Counted from the first letter of the stretch, positions 10,334-19,992 are shown. The stretch is DNA of 64,000 bases from Pomphorhynchus laevis (GCA_012934845.2 WNNJ02001570.1:1-64000), one strand, 5' to 3'. Numbers and translations are program-made. Notes: generated by a model from the letters alone, not told the origin.

Positions 10334-12160
10334 TCAACTTCTATCGATAGTCTTATGTCTTTTGTTGAGTTCTCTAAGAGCTAAATTAAATCTAGCTGCG
10401 TTGTCAGCTTTCGGTTGTGATATAGCTTCACCCACCGCGAATAAATGCACTGTTCCACTATCAGTACCTACTGCTAAATGAGGTTTATTGCTATTAGTGC
10501 CTTGCCATGCTAGACGATTCGCTCTGCAGTGAATATTTAACGAAAGACTAGGAGACTCTGTACTGTGGGACATATTCCATAGAGAAATCTTACCTACACT
10601 ATTAGTGCTAACAAAAACTGCCGGGTTGTGTGGTGACCAATGAGCATCGAGGACATAATCTGTGCTGTCATTGAATGAATGTATATGTGACATATCACGA
10701 GTACTCCATAAAGATACTGTCCAGTCAAGTGATGAACTTAATACTAAATCAGACCAGTCATTGTGTGGATGACAACTGACCGATGTTATTTGCCCGTGGT
10801 GGCCTTCAAGCGCTCCTACGATTCCGGTCTTTTGACTACCATGCCTTAACCCAGTGTATACTACATATTCTTCACTACCAACAACAAACTTGTTTACATC
10901 ACCTACAGGAAAATCTAGACAAGTAGCAGCAACTCCCATCGAATGTTTATAATGTAGATTAAGAGTTTCTTGACTTGGTTGCACTACCATATCTGGTCGC
11001 CATGTGCACATCTTACCGTCCGTAGAAACTGATATCAGGCTATAGGCATTTTCACTGCCAACCGTTTTTAAAGCATAAACCGGATGTAAATGAGCAGCTC
11101 CAGAAGGTAACGATTTTTGTACGGGTGAACTTTTACCTGTTCGTAAATCCCATATTACAATTTGACCTCCATAAGTTCCACCAAATATGAGAGATTTATG
11201 ATACGGAGAAAATATCGAACACGTCACCGGGCTTTGATTACAATTCAAAGTAAACTCTGGTGTCTTAACTCCACCGTGCTTTTGATTCCATATGAGCACA
11301 CAACTCTCACTTTTTGTAGAATTTACCTCACCGTAGGCGGCAAGTAGAAGCTCTGGTCTTGAGGTACACCAATCTAACGAATTTACGATAATCCCTTTGT
11401 ATTCCTCCTTACCTGGTTGTTGCATTACATGTACTGGACGAAGTAATTTGTTATTTTCATCCTCCATGTCTAAATCATTGTCACTTTGATCTGTTGTCTG
11501 TTCGCTAAGACAAGTTTGATAATTAATGAAGTCGTCATCCGATGCACCACTTGCTAATATTCTTTCAAGTACACGACCGGCACTATTAATAAATTTAGAA
11601 AACTGATCAGAATGAAGAAGCTGCTGGCATTCTTCGGGATTTGGTCGGCTACCTCGACGCGCTGCCATTAGAATATCAGTTGGTTCATGAGTAACCGGGG
11701 GAACGGTTGGATCGTCAAACGCAACCAATGGATCAGCTCTAAATAATTCTTCGTCGTCCCATTGTAATGCTTCACTAGTCTCATGATCACTCAAAATAGT
11801 CTGTGTTTCCTTAGAATAAACGACAACTTCTGGATTCGGAAGGATATCTACTTTCAAAGCATTGTAAATAGCCTTCAGTTTACGCTTATTAATCTTCGGC
11901 TCATTAACAGGCTCCTTTTCTTCTATTATTGTAGTATTTATTTTTACAGCGTCATGTTCCGTCTTCTTTTTATCTATTCCTAATGAACGAAGTACTTCAT
12001 CAACATCGGTGATTGAATTAATTGTGTGGCTCATTATAGATGAATCTACAGACATTGATGCAGTTGACGACGCAGCCGTGGCTCTTCTCATCTTTTCCTC
12101 GCGAATATGTCGTAATTTTTCTCTCTTCCATTCTAATTCAACTTTAATATTGTCCACCAT
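10334..12160 (-). CDS. cytoplasmic dynein intermediate chain
   Basis: A scaffold of the cytoplasmic dynein motor: the N-terminus binds light chains and dynactin/NudE, the C-terminal WD40 propeller binds the heavy chain. Residues 6-30 (VELEWKREKLRHIREEKMRR) match the charged coiled-coil start of the family. SKETQT near residue 117 is the KxTQT motif bound by LC8. An acidic/low-complexity linker follows, then from about residue 255 the WD repeats: GIIVNSLDWCTSRPELLLAA, VTCSIFSPYHKSLIFGGTYG, GQIVIWDLRTGK, ITSVSCHPHNDWSDLVLSSS, LDWTVSLWSTRD, AHWSPHNPAVFVSTNS. At 608 residues it is of usual length (about 600-700). The ATG at 12160 is preceded by an in-frame TAA 18 nt upstream. No introns, stops or frameshifts. 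Most animal orthologues have many introns, so this is either an intron-poor genome or a retrogene. It is the only clear host gene here. Confidence 0.95.
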   Translation of the reverse strand: MVDNIKVELEWKREKLRHIREEKMRRATAASSTASMSVDSSIMSHTINSITDVDEVLRSLGIDKKKTEHDAVKINTTIIEEKEPVNEPKINKRKLKAIYNALKVDILPNPEVVVYSKETQTILSDHETSEALQWDDEELFRADPLVAFDDPTVPPVTHEPTDILMAARRGSRPNPEECQQLLHSDQFSKFINSAGRVLERILASGASDDDFINYQTCLSEQTTDQSDNDLDMEDENNKLLRPVHVMQQPGKEEYKGIIVNSLDWCTSRPELLLAAYGEVNSTKSESCVLIWNQKHGGVKTPEFTLNCNQSPVTCSIFSPYHKSLIFGGTYGGQIVIWDLRTGKSSPVQKSLPSGAAHLHPVYALKTVGSENAYSLISVSTDGKMCTWRPDMVVQPSQETLNLHYKHSMGVAATCLDFPVGDVNKFVVGSEEYVVYTGLRHGSQKTGIVGALEGHHGQITSVSCHPHNDWSDLVLSSSLDWTVSLWSTRDMSHIHSFNDSTDYVLDAHWSPHNPAVFVSTNSVGKISLWNMSHSTESPSLSLNIHCRANRLAWQGTNSNKPHLAVGTDSGTVHLFAVGEAISQPKADNAARFNLALRELNKRHKTIDRS

Positions 12161-12949
12161 TAGAGCATATGTCCTTTAATTCTTGAATTGAATGTATTCT
12201 ACTATAACTTCTACAATTGAAAATATTATTACGAACCTAAAAAACACTAATTCTTCAATTTTAAGTGATAAAATTGAAAGTTTTGTCCAATACCAGAACA
12301 TATTACATATTTATCATGGCGTGTGTGTTTTAGTTTAAAACTAAAACGCATTCAACTTAGATGAATAATTAGTTATTGCAAAACAATTGCGATCAAATCA
12401 AAACAATTGTTTATTGGCCGGTAATGAATTTAATAATTAAATAATTTAAATAATTAATTCAATTTAAAAAATTAAATTAGAAAAGTACAAAGACATAATC
12501 AACATAGTAGTTGATAAAATCTATTATTAATAGATTATTATAAATTAACTAATCAATATTTAACATTATCAATATAATTAACATTATCAATAGAATATCA
12601 ATTAATATTAATAGACAATTAATATCATTAATTAATGATAAAATTGAGAGTTTTGCCCAATACCAGAACATATTCCACATTTATCACAGTGTATGTTTAA
12701 AAACGCACAGGTTAAAAAATTGTCTTACAATTTTAAGTCTTACACTATGCAAGTAATTATTACTTACAATTGAAAAGGGGTGTACGAACAGCTGAAATAT
12801 TTAAATAAAATTCAAGAGTTTTAATTATCTGGCATTCTTCGCAAAATAAAAAAACAATCTTTTGATACAAATTCAATATTATTCGATTATTAATTAGTAT
12901 TAACAGTTAATTATACGAATTAATTATTTATTAATTATTAATAATCCCC
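12161..12949. promoter_or_regulatory. upstream flank of the dynein gene with a diverged direct repeat
   Basis: No coding region. About 85 bp at 12264-12350 recurs in direct orientation at 12635-12710 (shared cores GATAAAATTGA, GTTTTG.CCAATACCAGAACA, TTTATCA). The copies are 371 bp apart and differ at scattered positions. The first lies about 100-190 bp upstream of the dynein ATG and would fall in its promoter or 5' UTR; both could equally be remnants of a dispersed repeat. Confidence 0.4.
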
Positions 12950-13857
12950 TTTTCTAACAACCTTATTTAACTCGTCCATCCGCAGTAGTATCTTCCCTTC
13001 ACACTGGAAATCCGCAATCGTTCGTCCCCTCTTTAAGAAACAATATCTCGACCCCACCCTTCCTTCTAGCTATCGCCGCATTTCACTACTCCCTACTCTT
13101 TCCAAGCTCTTAGAACGCCTCATCTTAATACAAATCAACGCTTATCTAACATCATTCAATCTGTACCCTCCTTTCCAATCCGCTTTTCGCTCTAATCACT
13201 CTACAGAAATCGACCGCATGAAAGCTTATAACGACCTACTCATTTCCCTAGACCTCTCCTCTATCTTCGACCACTCCATCCTCCTTTCTCGCCTTCGTTA
13301 TGAATACGGCTTTTCTTCCTCCTCCGTAGCATGGGTTGCCTCATATCTATCCGACCGTTACTTTCGCGTATGTTTTAATTCATCAATCCTCTCCTACCAT
13401 CCCTATTTTTTCAGGGGTCCCACAAGGTTCAGTCCTAGGTTCCCTGCTTTTCTCTCTTCTGCTTGGCGATCTCTCTCCGTTTATCAAACCTTTCTCTTTT
13501 AGCGTCATACAACACGCCGATGACATCCTCATCAATGCTCATGCACCCGCCCATCGCATACACGATATCGGCATTTTTTCCTCCAACTGTATTTCTTTCA
13601 ACAAACGTCTCTCCAATCTCTATCTCGTTCTAAACCTCGACAAGTCCAAAATAATGTGGTCCTCCACCGTCAACCTAACATATCTGCTCCGACTGTATAT
13701 TTTGCCTCATCGATCATCCCATAGTCCACAATCTCACTTTCTTAGGCTTCCATTTCGATGATCACATTTCCCTTAAACCCTTCGTCCGTGACAAGGTCCG
13801 CTCGTCTAACTTAATTCTTCATGACATCCGCCGTATCCGAGCCCTTATCGACTTCTG
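12950..13857 (+). pseudogene. family A CR1-like LINE, older subfamily, internal RT fragment
   Basis: Aligns with A1 from about 16980 to 17930: SYRRISLLPTLSKLLERLIL, FQSAFRSNHSTEI, LLISLDLSSIF.DHSILLSRL, GVPQGSVLGSLLFSLLLGDL and the HADDILINAHAPAHRIHDIG catalytic region. It is split among frames and lacks a codon block before motif A (the 'SRDKALYSVLI' segment of A1 is deleted). QHADDI (His for Tyr), the NAHAPAH reading and the missing segment are shared with 30118-32229, so these two represent an older subfamily. Truncated at both ends; its 3' boundary is the palindrome at 13858. Confidence 0.85.
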
Positions 13858-13895
13858 ATGGGTAACAAGACAGTTTAAACTATCTTGTTACCCAT
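13858..13895. repeat. 38-bp near-perfect palindrome at a LINE boundary
   Basis: ATGGGTAACAAGACAGTTT is followed at once by its reverse complement with a single mismatch, leaving no loop. It lies exactly between the end of the older family A fragment and the leader of A1, so it probably marks a junction. Confidence 0.75.
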
Positions 13896-14152
13896 TAACT
13901 ACTTACACTGTTAACAAATAACTATTTACACAAATTACCCAAATTACAACACTATATAAACATCGTAGAAAAGTCCATCGACACTATCAGGATATCAGAG
14001 ATCGAGTAATAAACAGTTGGAACAGACTCCCGTCATCTGCCGTCATCTACAATAAAAAACATACAATCTCCCGTCATCTACAATAAATAACATACAATCT
14101 AATATACATACAACGAGGAGAATAAAATCACGAATCAAACGACTATATACAA

Positions 14153-15550
14153 ATGGGTCGGAAAAAACAAAAGTCTCAAGTTCCCAACCATGTTGCGTCC
14201 AACACCGATGTTAGAGATGTTTCCAATGGATCTGAACAACAAGTCCTTTGCTCAAACAATGATTGTCACACGTGGGTAAGTATTTGGACTTCAGAATCCC
14301 AGGCATCTTGCCTTGCAGACAACGAATTCTACTGTGGCTACTGTTCGGCTAAGATGATAAATACGATGAAGAGTGAAATAGAGAGTCTCAAGACAAATAT
14401 ATTGAAACTATCTGGCAATGCAGCGATGTCCACACATGCCTCTTCGTATTGTAATAAGTCTCAACCTCGATGCCCAATTCTCCCGCATTCGATTGCCTCT
14501 AAGAATGCCAAATCTCCCATCTCTTCTACAGGTATTACTATACATCCTTCAATTTTGCCCAATCAATCAGCTCAATCTTCTGATGTTACTGTCATTGACC
14601 ATTTGCAACCCAGTATTTCTTTTGTCGTATCAGATAAATCACCTTACATTTCTACCCCTCATTGCGTTTCTACGTCATCATCAGATAATCCATTATCAGA
14701 TAATCTGAAGGAGCCGCAAATTGTATCGCAGCAAGATGGATTTTGTCAAGTTTATGATAAATCTACCGATACAGTGACGGAGCCGCAAATTGTTACAACT
14801 AATGTATGTTCACTCCCCGACACCCCACGTCCCGTCCTTCCTGTCTCGTTTCTCAATAACTTGCATCCATCAATCAAAATCACCTCCACCAGCCTCCACT
14901 ATCCTTCCACTCATAACCTTTCCTCACATCGCTTGCCACCCGCTTTATTATCATTATCCTCTATGTCTCCCGTCGTCAAACCAAATCCCTCCAAATCATC
15001 AACTGCCAGCTCTTCTATCGTGATCTCACCTACTCACGTCAGTCGTCCTCCTTTACGGAAGCGCTTTGCTTCTCGCGATCGTTGCGTCATTGTTACTAAT
15101 ATCACGCCTTCTAACTCCTTATCTCCACAAGCACGTCTGGACGACGATGTTTCCGCCTTCAGATCCATCCTCTCGTCTATTGTTCCTGCGGATAAACCAT
15201 CCTTTTTCAAGGACATTTCTCCAGTCGCATTCATCCGTCTAAACAAATCTTCTCAATCTAATCCTTCCCAGCCCCCTCTCCTAAAAATTGTTTTCAAGCA
15301 TCGCTCTCACGCGTCTTCTGTCCTCTCTCAACGATTCAAACTCATGTCATCTTCAACCACTCGAATTTTCCCCGATCGCGCCCCTTCTGAAATCGCTCAA
15401 ATCTCTTCAGCCCGCATCGAAAAACGTCGTCGCGAGGAAAACGGCGAAACTTCACTCGCCATCCGAAACATAGACGGAAATTTTCAAATTGTCCACACCC
15501 GTCCAAAAATTCGATGGCGCTCCATCTCTCCTATGTGTCTTCTCCACTAG
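14153..15550 (+). CDS. A1 ORF1: PHD-like zinc finger / RNA-binding protein
   Basis: The 465-residue first ORF of a CR1-like LINE, expected to coat the element RNA. A basic N-terminus (MGRKKQK) leads to a PHD-like finger: C33, C38, H39, W41, C53, then FYCGYC with C61 and C64. A long Ser/Pro/Thr-rich linker follows (about 80-300). About 305-400 is a compact domain (RDRCVIVTNITPS, ARLDDDVSAFRSIL, LLKIVFKHRSHASSVLSQRF) like the RRM-type domain of CR1 ORF1 proteins. The last 60 residues are basic (SARIEKRRREENGETSLAIR, FQIVHTRPKIRW), the usual C-terminal signature. The finger and the DDD block recur in copies at 55945-56391 and 58870-59781. It overlaps ORF2 by 37 nt in the -1 relative frame. Confidence 0.85.
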   Translation: MGRKKQKSQVPNHVASNTDVRDVSNGSEQQVLCSNNDCHTWVSIWTSESQASCLADNEFYCGYCSAKMINTMKSEIESLKTNILKLSGNAAMSTHASSYCNKSQPRCPILPHSIASKNAKSPISSTGITIHPSILPNQSAQSSDVTVIDHLQPSISFVVSDKSPYISTPHCVSTSSSDNPLSDNLKEPQIVSQQDGFCQVYDKSTDTVTEPQIVTTNVCSLPDTPRPVLPVSFLNNLHPSIKITSTSLHYPSTHNLSSHRLPPALLSLSSMSPVVKPNPSKSSTASSSIVISPTHVSRPPLRKRFASRDRCVIVTNITPSNSLSPQARLDDDVSAFRSILSSIVPADKPSFFKDISPVAFIRLNKSSQSNPSQPPLLKIVFKHRSHASSVLSQRFKLMSSSTTRIFPDRAPSEIAQISSARIEKRRREENGETSLAIRNIDGNFQIVHTRPKIRWRSISPMCLLH

Positions 15551-18411
15551 TCTCTTTCGCCACAGCACACGGTTTCCGCCTCGGTCTCCTCAACACTAGA
15601 TCTATTCTCAATAAATCCGATCTTATCCTCAACCTATTCACCAAGCAATCCATCGAGCTCTTCTGCCTCACCGAATCCTGGCACTCAGATTCCGACGACC
15701 TTTCCATTCGCCGTCTGCTCTCTGCCGGTTGCTCCCTAGTCGAATCCGCCCGCCCCCTCAGCTCATGCCCTTCTAAATCCTCTAATCATGGCGGCATCGT
15801 CGCATTCGCGCGTCACCCAGCGTCTCTTCGCAAAATCAATCCCCCTTTCAGTCCTTGCTCTTTTGAATTGCTCACTTGTCGTTATTCTAATCCGATCACT
15901 CTAGATCTCGCCATTGTATACCGTCCTGGTTCATCAGCTCCTACAGCCTTATTTTTTACCGAACTCGCTGACCTCCTTTCTCATTGTTCTTTGTCCTCAA
16001 TCCCTTCACTCGTTCTAGGCGACTTCAATATCCGCCTAGACCGCCCCTCTTCCACAGATTCCATCCGCTTCATCAACATTCTATCCAACTACAATTACAA
16101 ACTAATCTCCACTGCCCCCACACATATACTTGGCGGGGCACTCGACATCATCGCTGTCCCCGATCATTTTGCTGCCCACACCTCACTGTCCATCTCTGAT
16201 CCTGGTCTATCCGATCACTTTCTTATCACCCTTGATCTCGCTCGCAACCACACCCCTCCTCACACACCTACAATCCTACGTCGCCCTTGGAGAAATCTTG
16301 ACCTTTCCCTTCTCCGCTCTGCCTTACTCAAATCGTCTCTATCATTACCCACAATAACATATTCATCTCCTCACGATCTCGCCTTTCTTTTCGACTCTGA
16401 ACTCACATCCACTCTCGATATTCTCTTGCCCTTCAAGTCTCACCCACACCGTCGCTTGCACCGTGCCCCATGGTTTGACATCCAATGCCTACTCTCAAAG
16501 CGTCGACTCCGCCATGCTTTTCGAGTCTATCACCGCTCTCTCAGACGCGATTTCCGCTCGATCACTCCGTCTTTCCGTGATTCCTATCTTGCTCTTCGCC
16601 GGTCTCATCTCAACCTACTACGTACCAAATGCAACTCCTTCTGGCAGCATAAAATAATCACTTCATTCAACTCTAAGACTCTCTGGCATACTTTTAACTC
16701 AATCCTGGCTCGTTCCTCTACGCCTTGCAACATCAATGCTAATGATTATTCGTCATTTCTCCAGACTAAAGTATCCACGCTGCTCTCTCACACCCCGGTC
16801 TCCATCCTATTCCACTCTGCCCAGTCTACTCTCATCCTTCCCGAACTCTTTCATCTTCTCCCTGTATCACCTACAGAAGTATCATCTGTCCTCATGTCCT
16901 TGCCCAACAAAAAATCACCTGCCGAGCCCCTGCCTACTCACATATTAAAATCTATATGCTCATCGATATCCCCATTTCTCACAACCTTGTTTAACTCGTC
17001 CATCCGCAGTCGTATCTTCCCTTCACACTGGAAATCCGCAATCGTTCGTCCCCTCCTTAAGAAACAATCGCTCGACCCCTCCCTTCCTTCTAGCTATCGC
17101 CCCATTTCACTACTCCCTACTCTTTCTAAGCTCTTAGAACGCCTCATCTTAATACAAATCAACGCTTATCTCTCCTCATCCAATCTGTACCCTCCTTTCC
17201 AATCCGCTTTCCGCTCTAATCACTCGACAGAAATCGCATGCATAAAAGTGTACCACGACTTACTCATTTCTCGAGACAAGGCTCTATATAGTGTTCTCAT
17301 CTCCCTGGACCTCTCCTCCGCATTCGACATTGTCGACCACTCCGTCCTCCTTTCTCGCCTTCGTTATGATTACGGCTTTTCTTCCTCCTCCGTAGCATGG
17401 TTCGCCTCATATCTATCCGACCGTTCCTTTCGCGTCTGTTCTAATTCATCATCCTCCCCTCCCATCCCTATTTTTTGCGGGGTTCCACAAGGTTCAGTCC
17501 TAGGTCCCCTGCTTTTCTCTCTTTTGCTTGGCGATCTCTCTCCATTTATTAAACCTTACTCCTTTAACGTCATGCAATACGCCGATGACATTCTAATCTA
17601 TGCTCATGCACCCGCACATCGCATACACGATATCGCCATTTCTGCCTCCAACTGTCTCTCTTCTATCTACAAGCGTCTCTCCAATCTCCATCTCGTTCTA
17701 AACGCCGAAAAGTCCAAAATAATGTGGATCCTTCCCCGTAAACCAAGCATATCTCCTCCCATTGTATCTTTTGCCTCATCGATCATCCCTGTAGTCCACA
17801 ATCTCACTTTCTTAGGCTTCCATTTCGATGATCACCTTTCCCTTAAACCCTTCGTCCGTGACAAGGTCCGCTCGTCTAACTTAATTCTTCGTGACATCCG
17901 CCGTATCCGCCCCCTTATCGACTTCCGTTCTTGTATGTCTCTTCTTTCATCGCTTCTTTTCCCTAAAATCGATTACTGCCTTAGCCTTTTTGCCAATTCT
18001 CTAAAATCCATCATCCTACCCCTACAACGAATAACCAACACCGCCGTTCGAGTGCTCTTTCGCCTCCGTCGCTTCGACCACACATCCACATATTTTGCCC
18101 AACTCTCCTGGCCCACCATCCACATCCGCATCAAACTCCGCCTTCTTCTCATTACTTTTCGTCTCATCGCTGTCGGCTCCCCATCGTTCATCAACCTTCC
18201 TTTCTTAGACGATACTCGCCCCACCTCGCTATCGCTTCGTTCCTGTCATACCCTCTTACTCCACGTTCCTAATTACTCCAACAACTACGGTCTCCGATCC
18301 TTCCTCGTCGTTGCCTCACTCGCCTGGAATCAACTCCCTCTCGACGTCCGCCGCGCTCCCTCTTTTATCACATTCAAACACCTCCTCCGTTCACACCTTC
18401 TCGACGCCTGA
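15514..18411 (+). CDS. A1 ORF2: endonuclease-reverse transcriptase
   Basis: A 965-residue CR1-like polymerase that nicks the target and copies the element RNA at the nick. EN (1-240): LGLLNTRSILNKSD near 25, LFCLTESWHSD with catalytic Glu near 55, GDFNIRLDRP near 168, LSDHFLITLDL near 233. RT: SYRPISLLPTLSKLLERLI near 527, ISLDLSSAFDIVDHSVLLSR (motif A) near 596, GVPQGSVLGPLLFSLLLGDL near 656, YADDILIYAH near 689 with both Asp intact. The C-terminal third (RVLFRLRRFDHTSTYFAQL, AWNQLPLDVRRAPSFITFKH) is the CR1-type thumb and tail. No RNase H. The ATG at 15514 lies inside ORF1. No stops or frameshifts; apparently functional. Confidence 0.93.
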   Translation: MALHLSYVSSPLVSFATAHGFRLGLLNTRSILNKSDLILNLFTKQSIELFCLTESWHSDSDDLSIRRLLSAGCSLVESARPLSSCPSKSSNHGGIVAFARHPASLRKINPPFSPCSFELLTCRYSNPITLDLAIVYRPGSSAPTALFFTELADLLSHCSLSSIPSLVLGDFNIRLDRPSSTDSIRFINILSNYNYKLISTAPTHILGGALDIIAVPDHFAAHTSLSISDPGLSDHFLITLDLARNHTPPHTPTILRRPWRNLDLSLLRSALLKSSLSLPTITYSSPHDLAFLFDSELTSTLDILLPFKSHPHRRLHRAPWFDIQCLLSKRRLRHAFRVYHRSLRRDFRSITPSFRDSYLALRRSHLNLLRTKCNSFWQHKIITSFNSKTLWHTFNSILARSSTPCNINANDYSSFLQTKVSTLLSHTPVSILFHSAQSTLILPELFHLLPVSPTEVSSVLMSLPNKKSPAEPLPTHILKSICSSISPFLTTLFNSSIRSRIFPSHWKSAIVRPLLKKQSLDPSLPSSYRPISLLPTLSKLLERLILIQINAYLSSSNLYPPFQSAFRSNHSTEIACIKVYHDLLISRDKALYSVLISLDLSSAFDIVDHSVLLSRLRYDYGFSSSSVAWFASYLSDRSFRVCSNSSSSPPIPIFCGVPQGSVLGPLLFSLLLGDLSPFIKPYSFNVMQYADDILIYAHAPAHRIHDIAISASNCLSSIYKRLSNLHLVLNAEKSKIMWILPRKPSISPPIVSFASSIIPVVHNLTFLGFHFDDHLSLKPFVRDKVRSSNLILRDIRRIRPLIDFRSCMSLLSSLLFPKIDYCLSLFANSLKSIILPLQRITNTAVRVLFRLRRFDHTSTYFAQLSWPTIHIRIKLRLLLITFRLIAVGSPSFINLPFLDDTRPTSLSLRSCHTLLLHVPNYSNNYGLRSFLVVASLAWNQLPLDVRRAPSFITFKHLLRSHLLDA

Positions 18412-18431
18412 TTCACAGTTTTGTTTTTGTT

Positions 18432-18484
18432 GTGGTCATGTAAGCGTGCGCTGGCACGCATTTGCCACGTTAAAATAAATCTTT
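18432..18484 (+). other. A1 3' UTR hairpin (likely RT recognition structure)
   Basis: GTGG (18432-18435), an 8-nt internal loop side, GCGTGC (18444-18449), loop GCTG, GCACGC (18454-18459), then ATTTG and CCAC, ending in TTAAAATAAATC. The inner 6-bp and outer 4-bp stems form a bulged hairpin. The same structure occurs at the 3' ends of other family A copies and of family B, with compensatory changes at two pairs. By analogy with other LINEs it is probably what the RT binds to start copying. Confidence 0.7.
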
Positions 18485-19042
18485 TTTTTTCGTTCTTGTG
18501 TGTCTCTTCTTTCATCGCTTCTTTTCCCTAAAATCGATTACTCTCTTAGCCTTTTCGCCAATTCTCCAAAATCCATCATCCTACCCCTTCAACGAATAAT
18601 CAACACCGCCGTTCGAGTGCTCTTTCGTCTCCGTCGCTTCGACCACACATCCACATATTTTGCCCAACTCTCCTGGCCCACCATCCGCATCCGCGTCAAA
18701 CTCCGCCTTCTTCTCGTTAACTTTCGTTTCATCGCTGTCGGCTCTCCATCGTTCATCAACCTTCCTTTCTTAGACGATACTCGCCCCACCTCGCTATCGC
18801 TTCGTTCCTGTCATACCCTCTTACTCCACGTTCTTAATTACTCCAACAACTACGGTCTCCGATCCTTCCTCGTCGCCGCCTCACTCGCCTGGAATCAACT
18901 CCCTCTCGACGTCCGCCGCGCCCCCTCCTTTATCACATTCAAACACCTCCTCCGTTCACATATTCTCGACACATGATCTATAATTTTGTTTTGTTTTGGT
19001 CATGCGCTGGCACGCATTTAACACGTTAAAATAAATCTTTTT
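18485..19042 (+). pseudogene. family A 3' fragment abutting A1
   Basis: Starts at the equivalent of A1 17928 (TCGTTCTTGTGTGTCTCTTC) and runs through the ORF2 C-terminus to a 3' UTR with a deletion in the hairpin (TCATGCGCTGGCACGC). The reading frame 18500-18976 is open for 158 codons and very close to A1. It directly follows the A1 tail, so A1 and this 5'-truncated copy share one junction. Confidence 0.85.
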
Positions 19043-19319
19043 AAACGGCAAGTTTATTTTTACGGACTAACTTGACAGTTACTTTTTGCCAGATCATCAT
19101 TGTCCGATATATATTTTTGATTGTAACGTGTGCATTATGTCCCTGATGATTATCGCAGTAGTTATCGGAAATTTATAACAATAAAATTATATTTTGACTT
19201 ATCTCGATTTGTTCAATTTTTAATTATTTTATTATATTATTTAATCATTTAGTTATTTTATGACGAGAACTGATTTTAAAATATTATATATAAATTGAAG
19301 ATGTTCCTTATCCGCAGTG
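19043..19319. other. AT-rich spacer, nothing recognised
   Basis: No coding signal. CCTGATGATTATCGCAGTAG followed by TTATCGGAAA near 19142-19172 loosely recalls a hammerhead-like Penelope tail, but no stem forms between the two parts. Confidence 0.4.
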
Positions 19320-19860
19320 TTTTCTATTACTCAATAGCATTTAATTTCGCTTAAATTATCTATAAATTCAAGCTTTCACATACAAACAGCTTTAGAATCC
19401 GCATAGTTAACTGGAGATAAATGCCATTGTATGTATAAAAACCTGTTAAGCTGAGTGAGCCCGCACACTGAAAGTAGTAGTTTCAAAACATGGTGGGGAG
19501 TGTGAAAAATTTTCAACGCTAGGACTAAGTCTTTATTCCTAAGCTTCTCCTCAATTGATAATAAATTGAGACGCCTGAGCCTGTCGTCGTATGGAAGCTT
19601 TACAATACCAAAGACTAATCGAGTCGCTTTACGGAGTATGTCCTCGTAAATGTGTGTATCTTCTTAGGCTGGGTAAATGGCAGTGCATACATGTAATAAA
19701 ATGGACTTTATTAGAGCAGGATACAGGATTTGAAAACTTCTTTTACATAGCAAGCCAAAGTCAGTCTCAGAAGCCCTAATAAGTAAGATCATCTGGGGGT
19801 GTATATGCTTGATATGAAGGTTGTTCGAAATTATTACACCTAGGTCACTAAAAACAAAAT
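19320..19860 (-). pseudogene. family C CR1-like LINE, ORF2 C-terminal remnant
   Basis: Minus-strand translation across frames gives FSDLGVIISNNLHIKHIHP, then ILRKATRLVFGIVKLPYDDR, RLRRLNLLSIEEKLRNKDLV and LALKIFHTPHHVLKLL. These match the post-RT part of C1 ORF2 (SSYKDLGVLITDDFSTRQ, VLRRATKLVHSLRELPYEDR, RSLNMQSLCDIRDSRDLCLV, WEVFHNEHHVLRGLF). Several frameshifts and stops. The short ATG frames on the plus strand here are shadows of this piece. Confidence 0.8.
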
Positions 19861-19992
19861 TTTAAAAGCTAAAACAAGCAATAATATATAAAATAAATTA
19901 TATGTGTTATATACGGCACAGATCAAGTATCTACTGGTCAACGAGATATAATTGTATTTACAAATATACATGATTCAACGATCACAATTCAA

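Larger units (their letters stand above)
13896..18484 (+). mobile_element. family A CR1-like LINE, complete copy A1
   Basis: About 4.6 kb containing a leader (13896-14152), ORF1 (14153-15550), overlapping ORF2 (15514-18411) and a short 3' UTR with a hairpin ending in TTAAAATAAATC. Both ORFs are open throughout. The leader contains two 30-bp direct repeats (14040-14069 and 14071-14100, CCGTCATCTACAATAAA type). The 5' boundary is inferred from the palindrome at 13858. No target-site duplication is obvious because another family A fragment abuts the 3' end. This is the best candidate for a recently active source element in the window. Confidence 0.85.

Noticed and set aside
10140-10337. Hydrophobic 65-codon frame after the dynein gene
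   Set aside because: AT-rich sequence readily gives hydrophobic frames; it overlaps the dynein stop and has no family match.
18330-18515. 61-codon minus frame over the A1 3' end
   Set aside because: Shadow of ORF2 and the tail; no independent signal.
19130-19180. Hammerhead ribozyme at CCTGATGATTATCGC..TCGGAAA
   Set aside because: No stem II forms between the CTGATGA box and GAAA.
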